A stretch of 64,000 bases of DNA from JBMOMT01 sp049324835 (GTDB lineage: Bacteria; Chloroflexota; Anaerolineae; CAYNKW01), in NCBI GenBank assembly GCA_049324835.1, contig JBMOMT010000060.1, positions 163,391 to 227,390 on the forward strand. Direction: 5' to 3'. The notes below the pieces were generated by a model that worked only from the letters and a program-made list of their open reading frames with translations, searched no databases and was not told where the DNA came from. A program made the translations under genes and the position numbers. Below are positions 16,106 through 24,722 of this stretch, one piece after another (within the stretch, counting starts at the first letter, position 1; each line of letters starts with the position of its first letter).

Positions 16106-17860
16106 TTATGGCTGTATGGCTGCCGCTCGCTGGCGGTAAATGGCCAACATGCGTTGAACGCGTTCGGGCGCCAGAGGGCCTCTCATGCTGGGTGTGTCAA
16201 AGAACCTCTGGGGGATTGGAACCTGGGTGGGATCGTAACCCAAACGACGTTTGATATCCAGCCGCAGCGCATAGATCTTGCGGCCTAACTCATCCAGTTG
16301 CGCATCGCTCCAGGGCATGCCCACCGACGCCAGGCACGCCTTGACGGTCTGGCGGTCGTAAACCTTGCGCGCAAAAAGACAGATCGATAACGAGGTGAGC
16401 ATGGCCCGCTCTTGCTCTTCGGCGATGAGCGCCTCGACTGTCTCTTCGTCGGTCAGATCGGCCGATTTCTGGTCGATGGCGTAACCGGCATTATCCAGGT
16501 GCGAGTGGCGCGCGCCGATGTGATGTCCTACCACGTTGGCGTAACCGGTGTGATAACCGGCCATGCCGTGCCCGCCACCCAACGCCACGGCAAAATCTTG
16601 CCCACCATAGTGCTGCGCCGCGTAGAGCGAACCACGGGCCAGCCAGCGGGCCAGATCGGTCTCACTCTCGGCGATGGCGCGCACGGCGTGGCGATAGGCC
16701 GGCGCGTCGCCAAAGCGCAGCTCGACGCCCAACTCGGCGGCAGAGATGAGCCCGCGCTGCATGGCCTCGGTGGCCCAGGCCAGGGTGACGCCGGTCGAGA
16801 TGGCGTCCATGCCGGCCACATCGGCCTCCTCGATGAGCATCAGCAGGTCTTGGCGCTCACCCACGCCCAACATCGAGCCCAGCGCATAGATCAATTCGTG
16901 GTCGTAGGGCACCAGCGACGAGTCAAAGTGATACCAGTCTGGCTCGCCGAAGGGCTGGCGCAGCAGCGCCACGTGGATGCAGCCGATCTGGCAGCCGGCG
17001 CAGGCGCGGGTGAACATCAGGTTCTCGCGGGCCAGGCTCTCGCCGCTGATGGCTTCTGCCCCCTCGAAACGGGTCGCCTGCAAGTTGCGTGTGGGCAGCG
17101 CGCCCAGCTCGTTGAGCGGCGCCACGTTCATCGGCGTGCCCAACTCGTGATATTTTTCCATGGCGTCGGTCTCTGTGACCTTGCGGTAGACCTCGGCGTA
17201 AACCTTGCGGTAACTCTGGGCCAGGTCACCCAGCGGAAAATGATGCGTGCCGATGGTGACGATGGCTTTGAGGTTTTTGGCCCCGAAAACTGCGCCCAGT
17301 CCCAACCGTCCAAAGTGACGGTAGGTCTCGACGTTGACGTTGGCAAAGCGCACCAATTTTTCGCCCGCCGGACCGATGCGGATGATACTGCGATGTCCTG
17401 GCGCCGTGTGCAGGCTGCGCAGGATGCGGCCTGCCTCCAGAGTGTCGGTGCCCCAGATCACACCTGCGTCGCGCACCTCGACGCGGTTGTCGTGGATGAG
17501 CAGGTAGCTGGGATGCTCCGCTTTGCCGGTGACCACCAGTGCGTCGTAGCCGGCGTGGCTCAGGGCGTAAGCGATGCGTCCACCGGCGTGGCTCTCGCCA
17601 TACTCGCCTGTCAGCGGCGAGCGAAAGGTAGCGGCGGCCTTGGTGATCACCGGAAAGATGGTGGAAAGCGGCCCGATGGCGATGATCATGGGTTGCGCCG
17701 GGTCGAAAACATCCCTCTCGGTCTGGATGGTCTCGGCGAGCAACTTGACCGCCACACCCGAACCACCCATGTACGCCACCAGGTCCTGGCGCTGTTGCAC
17801 GTCCACCCGCCGGCTGGAGAGATCGATATACAGAACCCGGATGTAGTCTTTACCCAACAT
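16106..17860 (-). CDS. Aldehyde ferredoxin oxidoreductase (AOR) family protein
   Basis: A 584-residue member of the tungsten/molybdenum bis-pterin AOR family. The N-terminal domain has YMGGSGVAVKLL and the family stretch FRSPLTGEYGESHAGGRIAYALSHAG. Cys287, Cys290 and Cys294 (CAGCQIGC) and a late cysteine (SLSICLFARK) would bind the [4Fe-4S] cluster next to the pterin, with GLGAVFGAKNLKAI in between. AORs oxidise aldehydes or reduce acids or aromatic acyl-CoA using ferredoxin. Its ATG overlaps the upstream polyferredoxin gene by 11 bases, so the two probably form one complex. The substrate cannot be told from sequence. Confidence 0.92.
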   Translation of the reverse strand: MLGKDYIRVLYIDLSSRRVDVQQRQDLVAYMGGSGVAVKLLAETIQTERDVFDPAQPMIIAIGPLSTIFPVITKAAATFRSPLTGEYGESHAGGRIAYALSHAGYDALVVTGKAEHPSYLLIHDNRVEVRDAGVIWGTDTLEAGRILRSLHTAPGHRSIIRIGPAGEKLVRFANVNVETYRHFGRLGLGAVFGAKNLKAIVTIGTHHFPLGDLAQSYRKVYAEVYRKVTETDAMEKYHELGTPMNVAPLNELGALPTRNLQATRFEGAEAISGESLARENLMFTRACAGCQIGCIHVALLRQPFGEPDWYHFDSSLVPYDHELIYALGSMLGVGERQDLLMLIEEADVAGMDAISTGVTLAWATEAMQRGLISAAELGVELRFGDAPAYRHAVRAIAESETDLARWLARGSLYAAQHYGGQDFAVALGGGHGMAGYHTGYANVVGHHIGARHSHLDNAGYAIDQKSADLTDEETVEALIAEEQERAMLTSLSICLFARKVYDRQTVKACLASVGMPWSDAQLDELGRKIYALRLDIKRRLGYDPTQVPIPQRFFDTPSMRGPLAPERVQRMLAIYRQRAAAIQP

Positions 17861-18302
17861 GACTGTGCTCGCTGAACCATTGGGGCAGTTCGGCCACGTC
17901 TACCATCTCCAGGCAATCGTGGGGGCAAAACTTGACGCATTGGCCGCAAAACACACACACGATAGGCCGCTCGGCCTCGCCATCCCAACCGATGACCTTC
18001 ACCGGACAGGCCTCGACGCACAACTCGCAGCCGATGCATTTGTTCTTGAAGAATTTCATGCCTCGCCCGCCCTCACGGGTGACGAGCGCCCCGGTGGGGC
18101 AGGCCACCACACATGGCACCGGCTCTGGGCAGGCGCGGCAGATATCGGCCACCAGCCGACCGTTCATGCCGCCGACGGTGCGAATCTGAATGGCGCTCTT
18201 GTGGGGTGAAAAATCGCCGTAAACCATGCGGGCACAGGCCAACATGCAAGAATAACAGCCGATGCAACGGCCCATACCAGGATCGGTCAGTACCTTGGGC
18301 AC
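17850..18302 (-). CDS. Four-cluster polyferredoxin, electron-transfer subunit for AOR
   Basis: A 150-residue iron-sulfur protein. It has four cysteine groups, CIGCYSCMLAC, CRACPEPVPCVVACP, CIGCELCVEACP and CVFCGQCVKFCP, enough for four [4Fe-4S] clusters, similar to HycB/DMSO-reductase electron-transfer subunits. GTG at 18302 follows GAGGAG at eight bases; the reading frame extends upstream but lacks support. It overlaps the AOR gene by 11 bases and is expected to carry electrons to or from it. Confidence 0.9.
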   Translation of the reverse strand: MPKVLTDPGMGRCIGCYSCMLACARMVYGDFSPHKSAIQIRTVGGMNGRLVADICRACPEPVPCVVACPTGALVTREGGRGMKFFKNKCIGCELCVEACPVKVIGWDGEAERPIVCVFCGQCVKFCPHDCLEMVDVAELPQWFSEHSHVG

Positions 18303-18353
18303 AGTGGGGTCTCCTCGACAGGCAAAACGTGTTTCATACCTGGCACTCGGGGC

Positions 18354-18382
18354 ATTATACCACAAAGCCCTCAGGCCTCCAA
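18354..18382 (-). promoter_or_regulatory. Promoter of the polyferredoxin-AOR pair
   Basis: Minus strand: -35 TTGGAG (18382-18377), 17-base spacer, perfect -10 TATAAT (18359-18354). The -35 lies inside the last codons of the upstream ASKHA gene, so the pair can be expressed separately from it. Confidence 0.65.
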
Positions 18383-19144
18383 CTCTTGGGCAATGAGTGC
18401 CGCGCCAATGGCGCCGGTGATCTGGGCCTGCGGCAGTACCAGGATAGTATGGCCCAGTTTTTCCTCCAGTAAACGCACCACACCAACGTTGCGGGCCACA
18501 CCGCCGGTCATCAGCACCTGATGCCGCACAGTGATGCGACCCACCATGCCGCTGACGCGCGCGGCGATGGCCTCGTGAATGCCGGCGATGATGACATCTT
18601 TGGGCTGACCGGCAGCGATGTGCGAGATGACTTCCGATTCGGCAAAGACGGTGCAGGTGCTGCTGATCTGCGCCCGCCGTGGTGCAGCCAGGCTCAGCTC
18701 GCCGAACCGATCCAGGTCTTCTTCCAGTGCGCGGGCCATCACTTCCAGAAAGCGACCCGTTCCGGCGGCGCATTTGTCGTTCATCACGAAATCCAGCACC
18801 CGACCCTGACCGTCGATGGCGATACCCTTACTATCCTGACCGCCCACGTCGATGACGGTGCGCGCCTGCGGGTGCAGCCAATGAGCGCCGCGGGCGTGGC
18901 AGGTGATCTCGGTGATTTGTCTATCGGCGCCTGGAACGCGCACGCGGCCATAGCCGGTGGATACCAGGCGGCTGATGGCCTGCCGGGGCAGAGCGGCTGT
19001 GTTCAGGGCCTCTGCCAGCACCCGTTGGGCTGTCTCGGCGCTGTTGTAACCGGAAAAGCCAATGGCCGAGGCCACGATCTGTCCGTCACCGATGATCACG
19101 GCCTTGGTGGTGATCGAGCCCAGGTCTATACCGGCAAAAAACAT
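18371..19144 (-). CDS. ASKHA-type activator ATPase (HgdC/BadF/BcrA family)
   Basis: A 257-residue ATPase of the acetate/sugar kinase-Hsp70-actin fold. It has phosphate loop 1 GIDLGSITTKAV, IDVGGQDSKGI, cysteines in NDKCAAGTGRF and SSTCTVFAESE that would hold a [4Fe-4S] cluster across the dimer, and LMTGGVARNVG. This is the layout of HgdC-type activators, which use ATP to send low-potential electrons to 2-hydroxyacyl-CoA dehydratases or benzoyl-CoA reductases. No dehydratase subunits adjoin, only AOR and polyferredoxin. ATG at 19144 follows AAAGGTGG. Confidence 0.92.
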   Translation of the reverse strand: MFFAGIDLGSITTKAVIIGDGQIVASAIGFSGYNSAETAQRVLAEALNTAALPRQAISRLVSTGYGRVRVPGADRQITEITCHARGAHWLHPQARTVIDVGGQDSKGIAIDGQGRVLDFVMNDKCAAGTGRFLEVMARALEEDLDRFGELSLAAPRRAQISSTCTVFAESEVISHIAAGQPKDVIIAGIHEAIAARVSGMVGRITVRHQVLMTGGVARNVGVVRLLEEKLGHTILVLPQAQITGAIGAALIAQELEA

Positions 19145-19175
19145 CGGCCACCTTTCACGCACAGGGTCGGGTCAT

Positions 19176-19204
19176 ACTATAGCACAACTCAAAAGATATA
19201 GCAA
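19176..19204 (-). promoter_or_regulatory. Promoter of the ASKHA activator gene
   Basis: Minus strand: -35 TTGCTA (19204-19199), 17-base spacer, -10 TATAGT (19181-19176), about 35 bases ahead of the start codon. Confidence 0.6.
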
Positions 19205-19228
19205 TCGTTGTCGTTCGTGGGGTGCAAT

Positions 19229-19257
19229 TTGACGAAAATGCCAATATGCACTACAAT
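19229..19257 (+). promoter_or_regulatory. Promoter of the ffh-rpsP-khpA-rimM cluster
   Basis: -35 TTGACG (19229-19234), 17-base spacer, -10 TACAAT (19252-19257), about 38 bases before the ffh start. Confidence 0.75.
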
Positions 19258-19294
19258 TGCTCACCACATTCCAGACCCAGCGGAAAAAGAGACG

Positions 19295-20623
19295 ATGTTT
19301 GAGAGCCTGACGGAAAAACTTCAGGGAGTATTTGACCGGCTCGGCAAGCGAGGTAAGCTTGGCGAGGCCGACGTTGACGCGGCTTTGCGTGAAGTTCGGC
19401 TGGCGCTGTTGGAAGCAGACGTCAACTTTAAGGTGGTCAGGGATTTCATCAAACGGGTCAAAGAGCGGGCGGTGGGCCAGGAAGTGATGCGTAGCCTCAC
19501 CCCGGCCCAACAGGTGATCAAGATCGTCCATGAAGAGCTCATTGCCACGCTGGGTGAGCCGGCCCGTCTCGATTTTTCCGGGCCGACACCGCACGTGATC
19601 ATGTTGGTGGGTTTGCAGGGCTCCGGCAAGACGACTATGACCGCCAAGCTGGGGGTCAGGCTGCGTAAGGCCGGTCGGCGGCCGCTGCTGGTGGCTGCCG
19701 ATACCTACCGCCCGGCAGCGGTGACCCAACTGGAGGTGCTGGGCAAGCAGGTGGATGTGCCGGTGCATAGTGAGGGCGCCGGCCCGCCGCCGCCTCAGAT
19801 CTGCGTCAACGCGGTCAAACGCGCCCGTGAGGCGGCCTATTCCGTGGTGCTGTTAGACACCGCCGGCCGGCTGCACGTCGACGACGAGATGATGCGCGAG
19901 CTGGAAGAGATCAAGGCGCGCACCAAACCGCACGAAGTGCTGCTGGTGGCCGACGCCATGACCGGTCAGGATGCCGTGCGTGTGGCGGGCGAGTTCCACG
20001 AGCGGCTGGGCCTCACCGGCCTGATCCTCACCAAAGTGGATGGTGACGCCCGTGGGGGCGCGGCCATCTCGATGCGGGCCGTGACCGGTGTGCCGATCAA
20101 ATTCCTGGGCGTGGGCGAAAAAACCGATGCCCTGGAAGACTTTTTTCCGGATCGACTGGCCTCGCGCATTTTGGGCATGGGCGACGTGCTGACGCTCATC
20201 GAGAAAGCGCAGACCTCGCTGGATCAGGAACAGGCCGTGGGTATGGCCAAAAAGCTGGTCAAGGGTGAGTTCGATCTGGAAGATTTTTTGCAACAATTGC
20301 AGCAGATCAAAAAGATGGGGCCGATCAGTCAGTTGCTGGATATGATTCCGGGGCTTTCTCGCATGGCACAGAACGTGGCGCCAGAGGTCACCGACAAGCA
20401 GATGAAGACCATCGAGGCCATCATTAACTCGATGACGCGAGAGGAGCGACACCATCCACGCATCATCAACGCCAGCCGCAAGCGACGCATATCCAGAGGC
20501 AGTGGTACCACAGTCCAGGAAGTGAATGCCTTGCTGGCTCAGTTCCGGCAGACTCAGCGTCTGATGAAGCAACTGGGCAACCGCAAAGGCATGGGAGGGC
20601 TACTCTCCCAGTTGTTCCGTTAG
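19295..20623 (+). CDS. ffh: Signal recognition particle protein Ffh (SRP54)
   Basis: A 442-residue GTPase that binds signal sequences of nascent membrane proteins. The N domain (residues 1-90, ALREVRLALLEADVNFKVV) is followed by the G domain with G1 GLQGSGKTT, DTAGR (G3), TKVDGDARGG (G4) and the closing GVGEK. The methionine-rich M domain starts near residue 320 and ends in KQLGNRKGMGGLLSQLF. Length and motifs are complete. ATG at 19295 lacks a strong ribosome site but starts the conserved MFESLTEKLQ. It heads the translation cluster ffh-rpsP-khpA-rimM. Confidence 0.98.
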   Translation: MFESLTEKLQGVFDRLGKRGKLGEADVDAALREVRLALLEADVNFKVVRDFIKRVKERAVGQEVMRSLTPAQQVIKIVHEELIATLGEPARLDFSGPTPHVIMLVGLQGSGKTTMTAKLGVRLRKAGRRPLLVAADTYRPAAVTQLEVLGKQVDVPVHSEGAGPPPPQICVNAVKRAREAAYSVVLLDTAGRLHVDDEMMRELEEIKARTKPHEVLLVADAMTGQDAVRVAGEFHERLGLTGLILTKVDGDARGGAAISMRAVTGVPIKFLGVGEKTDALEDFFPDRLASRILGMGDVLTLIEKAQTSLDQEQAVGMAKKLVKGEFDLEDFLQQLQQIKKMGPISQLLDMIPGLSRMAQNVAPEVTDKQMKTIEAIINSMTREERHHPRIINASRKRRISRGSGTTVQEVNALLAQFRQTQRLMKQLGNRKGMGGLLSQLFR

Positions 20624-20684
20624 CCATCACCCAACCTGTCGATAGGAAAACGTCAGGAGTTTGAAAGGAGTTCGAAAGAGAAAC

Positions 20685-21143
20685 ATGGTTCGCATCAGAC
20701 TGCGCCGCGTCGGCGCCAAGAAACAGGCTAGTTATCGTGTGGTGGTCGCCGACTCGCGCTCGCCCCGCGATGGGCGTTTCATTGAACGTGTGGGCTGGTA
20801 CAACCCACGCACCGATCCACCCAGCTTCGAGATCGACGAAGGCCGAGTGTTACATTGGTTGTCATTGGGCGCCCAGGCCTCTGACGCAGTGATACGCTTG
20901 CTCAAAAAAGCGGGCACGCTGGAGAAACTGGAGCGTGTCAGAACCGGGGCCACCATCGACGAGGTTCTGGCCAAAACGGCAGAAGCCGCACCAGGTGGTG
21001 CTGGGGCCCAGGTGTCTTTTCCCACAGAGGAAGAGATCGCAGCAGAGGAACCGGACGACGAGACTGAAGATGCAGGAGTATCCCTGGAAGCTGAAGAGGC
21101 TTTTGAGGATAGCGGGGGTGAGGAGGAGGACGAAACGGTCTAG
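20685..21143 (+). CDS. rpsP: Ribosomal protein bS16 with acidic C-terminal extension
   Basis: Residues 1 to about 85 are a standard bS16 (MVRIRLRRVGAKKQASYRVV, SPRDGRFIERVGWYNP). The protein is 152 residues long instead of the usual 80-100. The extra part has a helical stretch and then a tail very rich in Glu and Asp (EEEIAAEEPDDETED and on to the end). bS16 supports assembly of the 30S subunit. ATG at 20685 lies about ten bases after a GAAAGAG purine run. It sits in its conserved place between ffh and khpA. Confidence 0.96.
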   Translation: MVRIRLRRVGAKKQASYRVVVADSRSPRDGRFIERVGWYNPRTDPPSFEIDEGRVLHWLSLGAQASDAVIRLLKKAGTLEKLERVRTGATIDEVLAKTAEAAPGGAGAQVSFPTEEEIAAEEPDDETEDAGVSLEAEEAFEDSGGEEEDETV

Positions 21144-21292
21144 TCCGCGGAGCGTCCCGCGCAGGCAGGCTGGAGAGAGTGGCAGCTTTCCGGGGCTTGT
21201 TACCGGCGCATACCTCTTCCTGAATGACCATCATCTTTTGAGATTATCTCTCAAACCCGTCACACCTTCTCGAATCTGGAAAGGAGATCCAC

Positions 21293-21520
21293 ATGAAGGA
21301 ACTGATCGAGTACATCGCCAAGTCTTTGGTAGACGATCCCTCCCAAGTCAAGGTCAACGAGATCGAGGGCTCCAACTCGGTCATCTTCGAGCTGAGCGTA
21401 GCGCCAGAAGACATGGGACGTGTCATCGGCAAAAGCGGGCGTGTGGCCAATGCCATCCGAACGCTGCTCCGGGTGGCCGCGGCCCGACAGGGCAAACGCG
21501 TGACACTGGAGATCGTCTGA
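21293..21520 (+). CDS. khpA: KH-domain RNA-binding protein KhpA (YlqC)
   Basis: A 75-residue single KH domain with the nucleotide-binding loop VIGKSGRVANAI in the middle. It begins MKELIEYIAKSLVDDP, typical of the family. In Gram-positive bacteria KhpA binds RNA together with KhpB and affects cell elongation and division. ATG at 21293 lies behind AAAGGAG. The position between rpsP and rimM is the classical one. Confidence 0.95.
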   Translation: MKELIEYIAKSLVDDPSQVKVNEIEGSNSVIFELSVAPEDMGRVIGKSGRVANAIRTLLRVAAARQGKRVTLEIV

Positions 21521-21547
21521 CGTTCTCGATATGCCATGAGACAGATG

Positions 21548-21571
21548 GCGGGGGCCCAGTCGTGCCCCCGC
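21548..21571 (+). terminator. GC-rich hairpin between khpA and rimM
   Basis: GCGGGGGC (21548-21555) pairs with GCCCCCGC (21564-21571). Only a short pyrimidine tract follows, so it may attenuate or stabilise the transcript instead of ending it. Confidence 0.4.
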
Positions 21572-21593
21572 TTCTGTTTGGAGCCACCGCGCC

Positions 21594-22112
21594 ATGAGCC
21601 AGCCATCAGCCGAACCTCGTTTTCTGGCCATCGCTCACGTTTTGCGCCCCTGGGGCGTGCGTGGCGAGGTCAAAGCCGAAATCCTCACCGAAGACCCCAA
21701 TCGCTTCCAGTGGTTGGAAACGATCTATCTGTCGCCCGATTTCCAGGCCCATCGGCTGGAAGGCGCACGACTGCACGGCGGGGCGGTGTGTCTCAAACTG
21801 GTCGATTGTAACGACCGTGACGCCGCCGAGCTGCTGCGTGGACGGACGGTGTACGTGCCCATTGAGGACGCGTTGCCTCTGGAGGAAGGTGAATTCTGGG
21901 TTCACCAGATTCTGGGACTGGAGGTTTGGTCTACCGATGGTCAGTTGCTGGGTGTGGTGCAGGAGGTTCTGGACACGTCGGCCAACGATGTGTACGTCGT
22001 TCGCAGCCAGCAAGGACGAGAGGTGCTCATCCCGGCTCTGATGGATGTGGTGCTGGACGTCGACCTGGAGAGCGGCCGGATGCTGGTGCGGCTGCCGGAA
22101 GGGCTGATCTGA
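21594..22112 (+). CDS. rimM: Ribosome maturation factor RimM
   Basis: A 172-residue protein with the N-terminal RimM beta barrel (FLAIAHVLRPWGVRGEVKAEILTEDP) and a C-terminal PRC-barrel-like domain (FWVHQILGLEV, VYVVRSQQGREVLIPALMDVVLDVD). RimM binds the 30S head and bS19 and aids 16S processing. ATG at 21594 is about ten bases after a GGAG. In most bacteria trmD and rplS follow; here dprA does. Confidence 0.96.
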   Translation: MSQPSAEPRFLAIAHVLRPWGVRGEVKAEILTEDPNRFQWLETIYLSPDFQAHRLEGARLHGGAVCLKLVDCNDRDAAELLRGRTVYVPIEDALPLEEGEFWVHQILGLEVWSTDGQLLGVVQEVLDTSANDVYVVRSQQGREVLIPALMDVVLDVDLESGRMLVRLPEGLI

Positions 22113-22143
22113 GGCCGTTGTCGGCGCGGTGCGGAGAGAAGCG

Positions 22144-23253
22144 GTGAGTGAGAGCAAGTATTGGATCGGGTTCAACATGGTGCGCGGCATCGGCCCGGCC
22201 AAGGTGCAGGCGTTGCTGGATCACTTTGGTGACCTGCGGCTGGCCTGGCAAGCCACCGATGACGAGCTGCGTGCTGCTGGCCTCGATAGTCGGGCTTTGC
22301 AGAGCTTTTTGACCGCCCGCCTGGAACTGGATCTGGATGCCGAACTGGCGCGCCTGGAAAGGGCCGGCGTGCGGCTGATCACCTGGCACAGCCCTGACTA
22401 TCCGGAACTGTTAAAAAACGTCTACCATCCACCGCCGGTGCTCTATCTGCGGGGCGCGCTGGCGCCTGCCGATGCCTGGGCTGTGGCTATTGTGGGCACA
22501 CGCCGGGCCACTGCCTACGGCAAAGAGGCCGCCCGCCATCTGGCAGATAGTCTGGCCCGCGCCGGTGTGACGGTCGTCAGCGGTCTGGCGCGCGGCATCG
22601 ACGCGATGGCGCATCAGGCCGCCATTGAAGCTGGTGGGCGCACCATCGCCGTGTTGGGCAGCGGGGTCGACGTGGCCTACCCGGCGGAAAACCGCCGCCT
22701 GATGCAACGCATCGCCGAACAGGGTGTGGTGATGAGCGAGTATGCCCTGGGCACGCCGCCGGAGGCCAGTAACTTTCCGCCGCGCAATCGTATCATCAGC
22801 GGGCTGTCACTGGGTGTGATCGTCGTCGAAGCGGGCGAGCGCAGCGGCGCGCTCATCACCGCCGACTTTGCTGCCGAGCAGGGTCGTGAGGTGTTTGCTG
22901 TGCCGGGCAACATGTTCAACCGTGGTTCGGTGGGTTGTAACCGCCTCATCCAGCAAGGCGCCAAGCTGGTACTCGGCGTCGATGATGTTCTGGAAGAACT
23001 CAACCTGACCCAGGCAGCCCAACAATTGGAGCTGCACACCGTCGTTCCGGAAAACGAGACCGAATCGCGCCTGTTGGGCTTTTTGTCCGGCGAACCGACG
23101 CATGTCGACGAGATCGTGCGCCAGTCTGATCTCAACATTGCGCAGGTCAGTTCCACACTGGCGCTGATGGAGCTGAAAGGTATGGTGCGTCAGGTGGGGG
23201 GCATGAATTACGTGCTGGCCCGCGAAACCGGCCCGGCCTATATCGTCGATTGA
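22144..23253 (+). CDS. dprA: DNA-processing protein DprA
   Basis: A 369-residue DprA. A helix-hairpin-helix region (residues 1-70, MVRGIGPAKVQALLDHFGD) leads to the Rossmann-like DprA core with GTRRATAYGKEAARHLA, SGLARGIDAMAHQAA, PAENRRLM and FPPRNRIISGLS, then a C-terminal winged helix (THVDEIVRQSDLNIAQVSSTLALMELKGMVRQ). DprA loads RecA on incoming single-stranded DNA during natural transformation. GTG at 22144 follows GGAGAGAA; an upstream in-frame GTG at 22129 is possible. It is not obviously linked in function to the ribosomal genes before it. Confidence 0.95.
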   Translation: MSESKYWIGFNMVRGIGPAKVQALLDHFGDLRLAWQATDDELRAAGLDSRALQSFLTARLELDLDAELARLERAGVRLITWHSPDYPELLKNVYHPPPVLYLRGALAPADAWAVAIVGTRRATAYGKEAARHLADSLARAGVTVVSGLARGIDAMAHQAAIEAGGRTIAVLGSGVDVAYPAENRRLMQRIAEQGVVMSEYALGTPPEASNFPPRNRIISGLSLGVIVVEAGERSGALITADFAAEQGREVFAVPGNMFNRGSVGCNRLIQQGAKLVLGVDDVLEELNLTQAAQQLELHTVVPENETESRLLGFLSGEPTHVDEIVRQSDLNIAQVSSTLALMELKGMVRQVGGMNYVLARETGPAYIVD

Positions 23254-23276
23254 TGTTTTTTCAGAGGGAGGTCTCG

Positions 23277-24344
23277 ATGTACGCACTCATCATGGCCGGC
23301 GGCGTGGGCTCGCGCCTCTGGCCTCGCAGTCGCAAGCCAACACCCAAACAACTGTTGAACCTGACCTCCGAGCGGACGATGTTCCAGGAAGCGGTAGCGC
23401 GCCTGGAGCCGCTCTTTGAACCCCCACACGCCTTTGTGGTGACCAGCGCCGAATACGTGCCTGCCATGCGCCATCAGGTGCCGGCGCTGCCTGCTGAAAA
23501 TTACGTGATCGAGCCATCGGGGCACGGCACCGCACCGTGTATCGGGCTGGCGGCTCTCTATTTGCGCCGCCTGGATCCGGACGCCATCATGGCCGTGCTC
23601 ACGGCAGATCACTATATCGAAAAGTCGGATGCCTTTCGCGAGGCGCTGGCAGCCGCCGGCCAGATCGCCAGGGAAGGCTACCTGGTCACGTTGGGCATCA
23701 AGCCCGCCTTTCCCTCCACCGGTTACGGTTATATCCTGCGCGATCAAAAATTGACCGAGGTGGGCAATCTGGAAAGCTATCGCGTCAAACGCTTCACCGA
23801 AAAGCCAGATCTGCCCACTGCCCGCAAGTTTGTGGCCACCGGGCGTTATTACTGGAACAGCGGCATGTTCGTCTGGCGTGTGGCCGAGATCATGGCCGAA
23901 TTCCAGCGTCAGATGCCGGCCCTGTTTGCGCAACTGACCGAGATCGACCGGGCCATCGGCACGCCGCAGGAAAAGGACGTGCTGACGCGCGTCTGGGCCG
24001 AGGTGGAGAATCAGACCATCGATTACGGCATCATGGAGGGCGCGCGCAACGTGGCCGTCATCCCGGTGGACATCGGCTGGTCTGATGTGGGCAGTTGGGC
24101 CACGCTGCTGGATATCCTGCCCGGCGACGAGAGCGGCAACGTGGTCACCGGGCAACACCTGGGCATCGACACACGGCGCACGCTGGTCTACAGCCCCCAC
24201 AGGCTGGTGGCGACAGTGGGCCTGGAAGACATGATCGTCGTCGACACCGGTGATGCGTTGTTGGTTTGTTCCAAAGAGCGGGCGCAAGACGTGAAAAAGG
24301 TCGTCGATGCGCTCAAAGCGCAGGGCATCGAGAGCCTGTTGTAA
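23277..24344 (+). CDS. manC: Mannose-1-phosphate guanylyltransferase
   Basis: A 355-residue nucleotidyltransferase with the sugar-nucleotide signature MAGGVGSRLWPRSR followed by PTPKQLL. It has TADHYIEKSDAF, TGYGYILRD, RFTEKPDLPTA and WNSGMFVWR, and ends in the beta-helix that binds GTP or the partner subunit (DIGWSDVGSWATL). It makes GDP-mannose from mannose-1-phosphate and GTP. The isomerase domain found in long ManC proteins is absent, which is common outside Proteobacteria. ATG at 23277 follows GAGGGAGG. It probably feeds surface-glycan synthesis. Confidence 0.94.
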   Translation: MYALIMAGGVGSRLWPRSRKPTPKQLLNLTSERTMFQEAVARLEPLFEPPHAFVVTSAEYVPAMRHQVPALPAENYVIEPSGHGTAPCIGLAALYLRRLDPDAIMAVLTADHYIEKSDAFREALAAAGQIAREGYLVTLGIKPAFPSTGYGYILRDQKLTEVGNLESYRVKRFTEKPDLPTARKFVATGRYYWNSGMFVWRVAEIMAEFQRQMPALFAQLTEIDRAIGTPQEKDVLTRVWAEVENQTIDYGIMEGARNVAVIPVDIGWSDVGSWATLLDILPGDESGNVVTGQHLGIDTRRTLVYSPHRLVATVGLEDMIVVDTGDALLVCSKERAQDVKKVVDALKAQGIESLL

Positions 24345-24557
24345 CCCCGGCCCCCTCACTGCCTGCTGCGTCAAGTGCAGGGCCAAACACGAGATAAAAG
24401 ACCCCCGGCCAGTTTTCACCGCCAATGACAGCCCGGCCACACGCGGCTCTTGCCTGTCTGCCGCGCTGCGATGTTCCCCGAACCTGCGGGAGGGTAGGCT
24501 GAGCAGTTACCCCGGAATGGAACGAATGTTGCAAGATGCATCTCAAAGAAACGTTTG
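24345..24557. other. Spacer upstream of the rpiR promoter
   Basis: No gene is seen here. The spacer holds a solitary end of the MITE-like family (24481-24510), a perfect ten-base palindrome AGATGCATCT (24534-24543) and AAACGTTT (24549-24556). The two palindromes lie just upstream of the -35 box and may be binding sites for RpiR. Confidence 0.5.
24481..24510. repeat. Solitary end of the MITE-like repeat family
   Basis: Thirty bases, beginning AACCTGCGGGAGGG and ending GAGCAGTTAC, match the left end of the element at 7245-7393 in inverse orientation at all but one position. I find no second end or flanking duplication nearby. Confidence 0.75.
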
Positions 24558-24586
24558 TTGCACTTTTTTGCCTTCTGTGGTAGAAT
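24558..24586 (+). promoter_or_regulatory. Promoter of the rpiR-dpp-B12 cluster
   Basis: -35 TTGCAC (24558-24563), 17-base spacer, -10 TAGAAT (24581-24586). The transcript would have a leader of about 130 bases before the rpiR start. Confidence 0.7.
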
Positions 24587-24722
24587 ACATGCACCTCGCC
24601 CCCCTCGTCCCGATCACCGATCTTGAATCTGGATGCCATCCCATTGTCTTCCATTTGAGCACGACCGGTCTCTGCGCTGTGTTGTACATTCGGCGTCAGG
24701 TGGAGCTGAAAGGTGACGGCTG

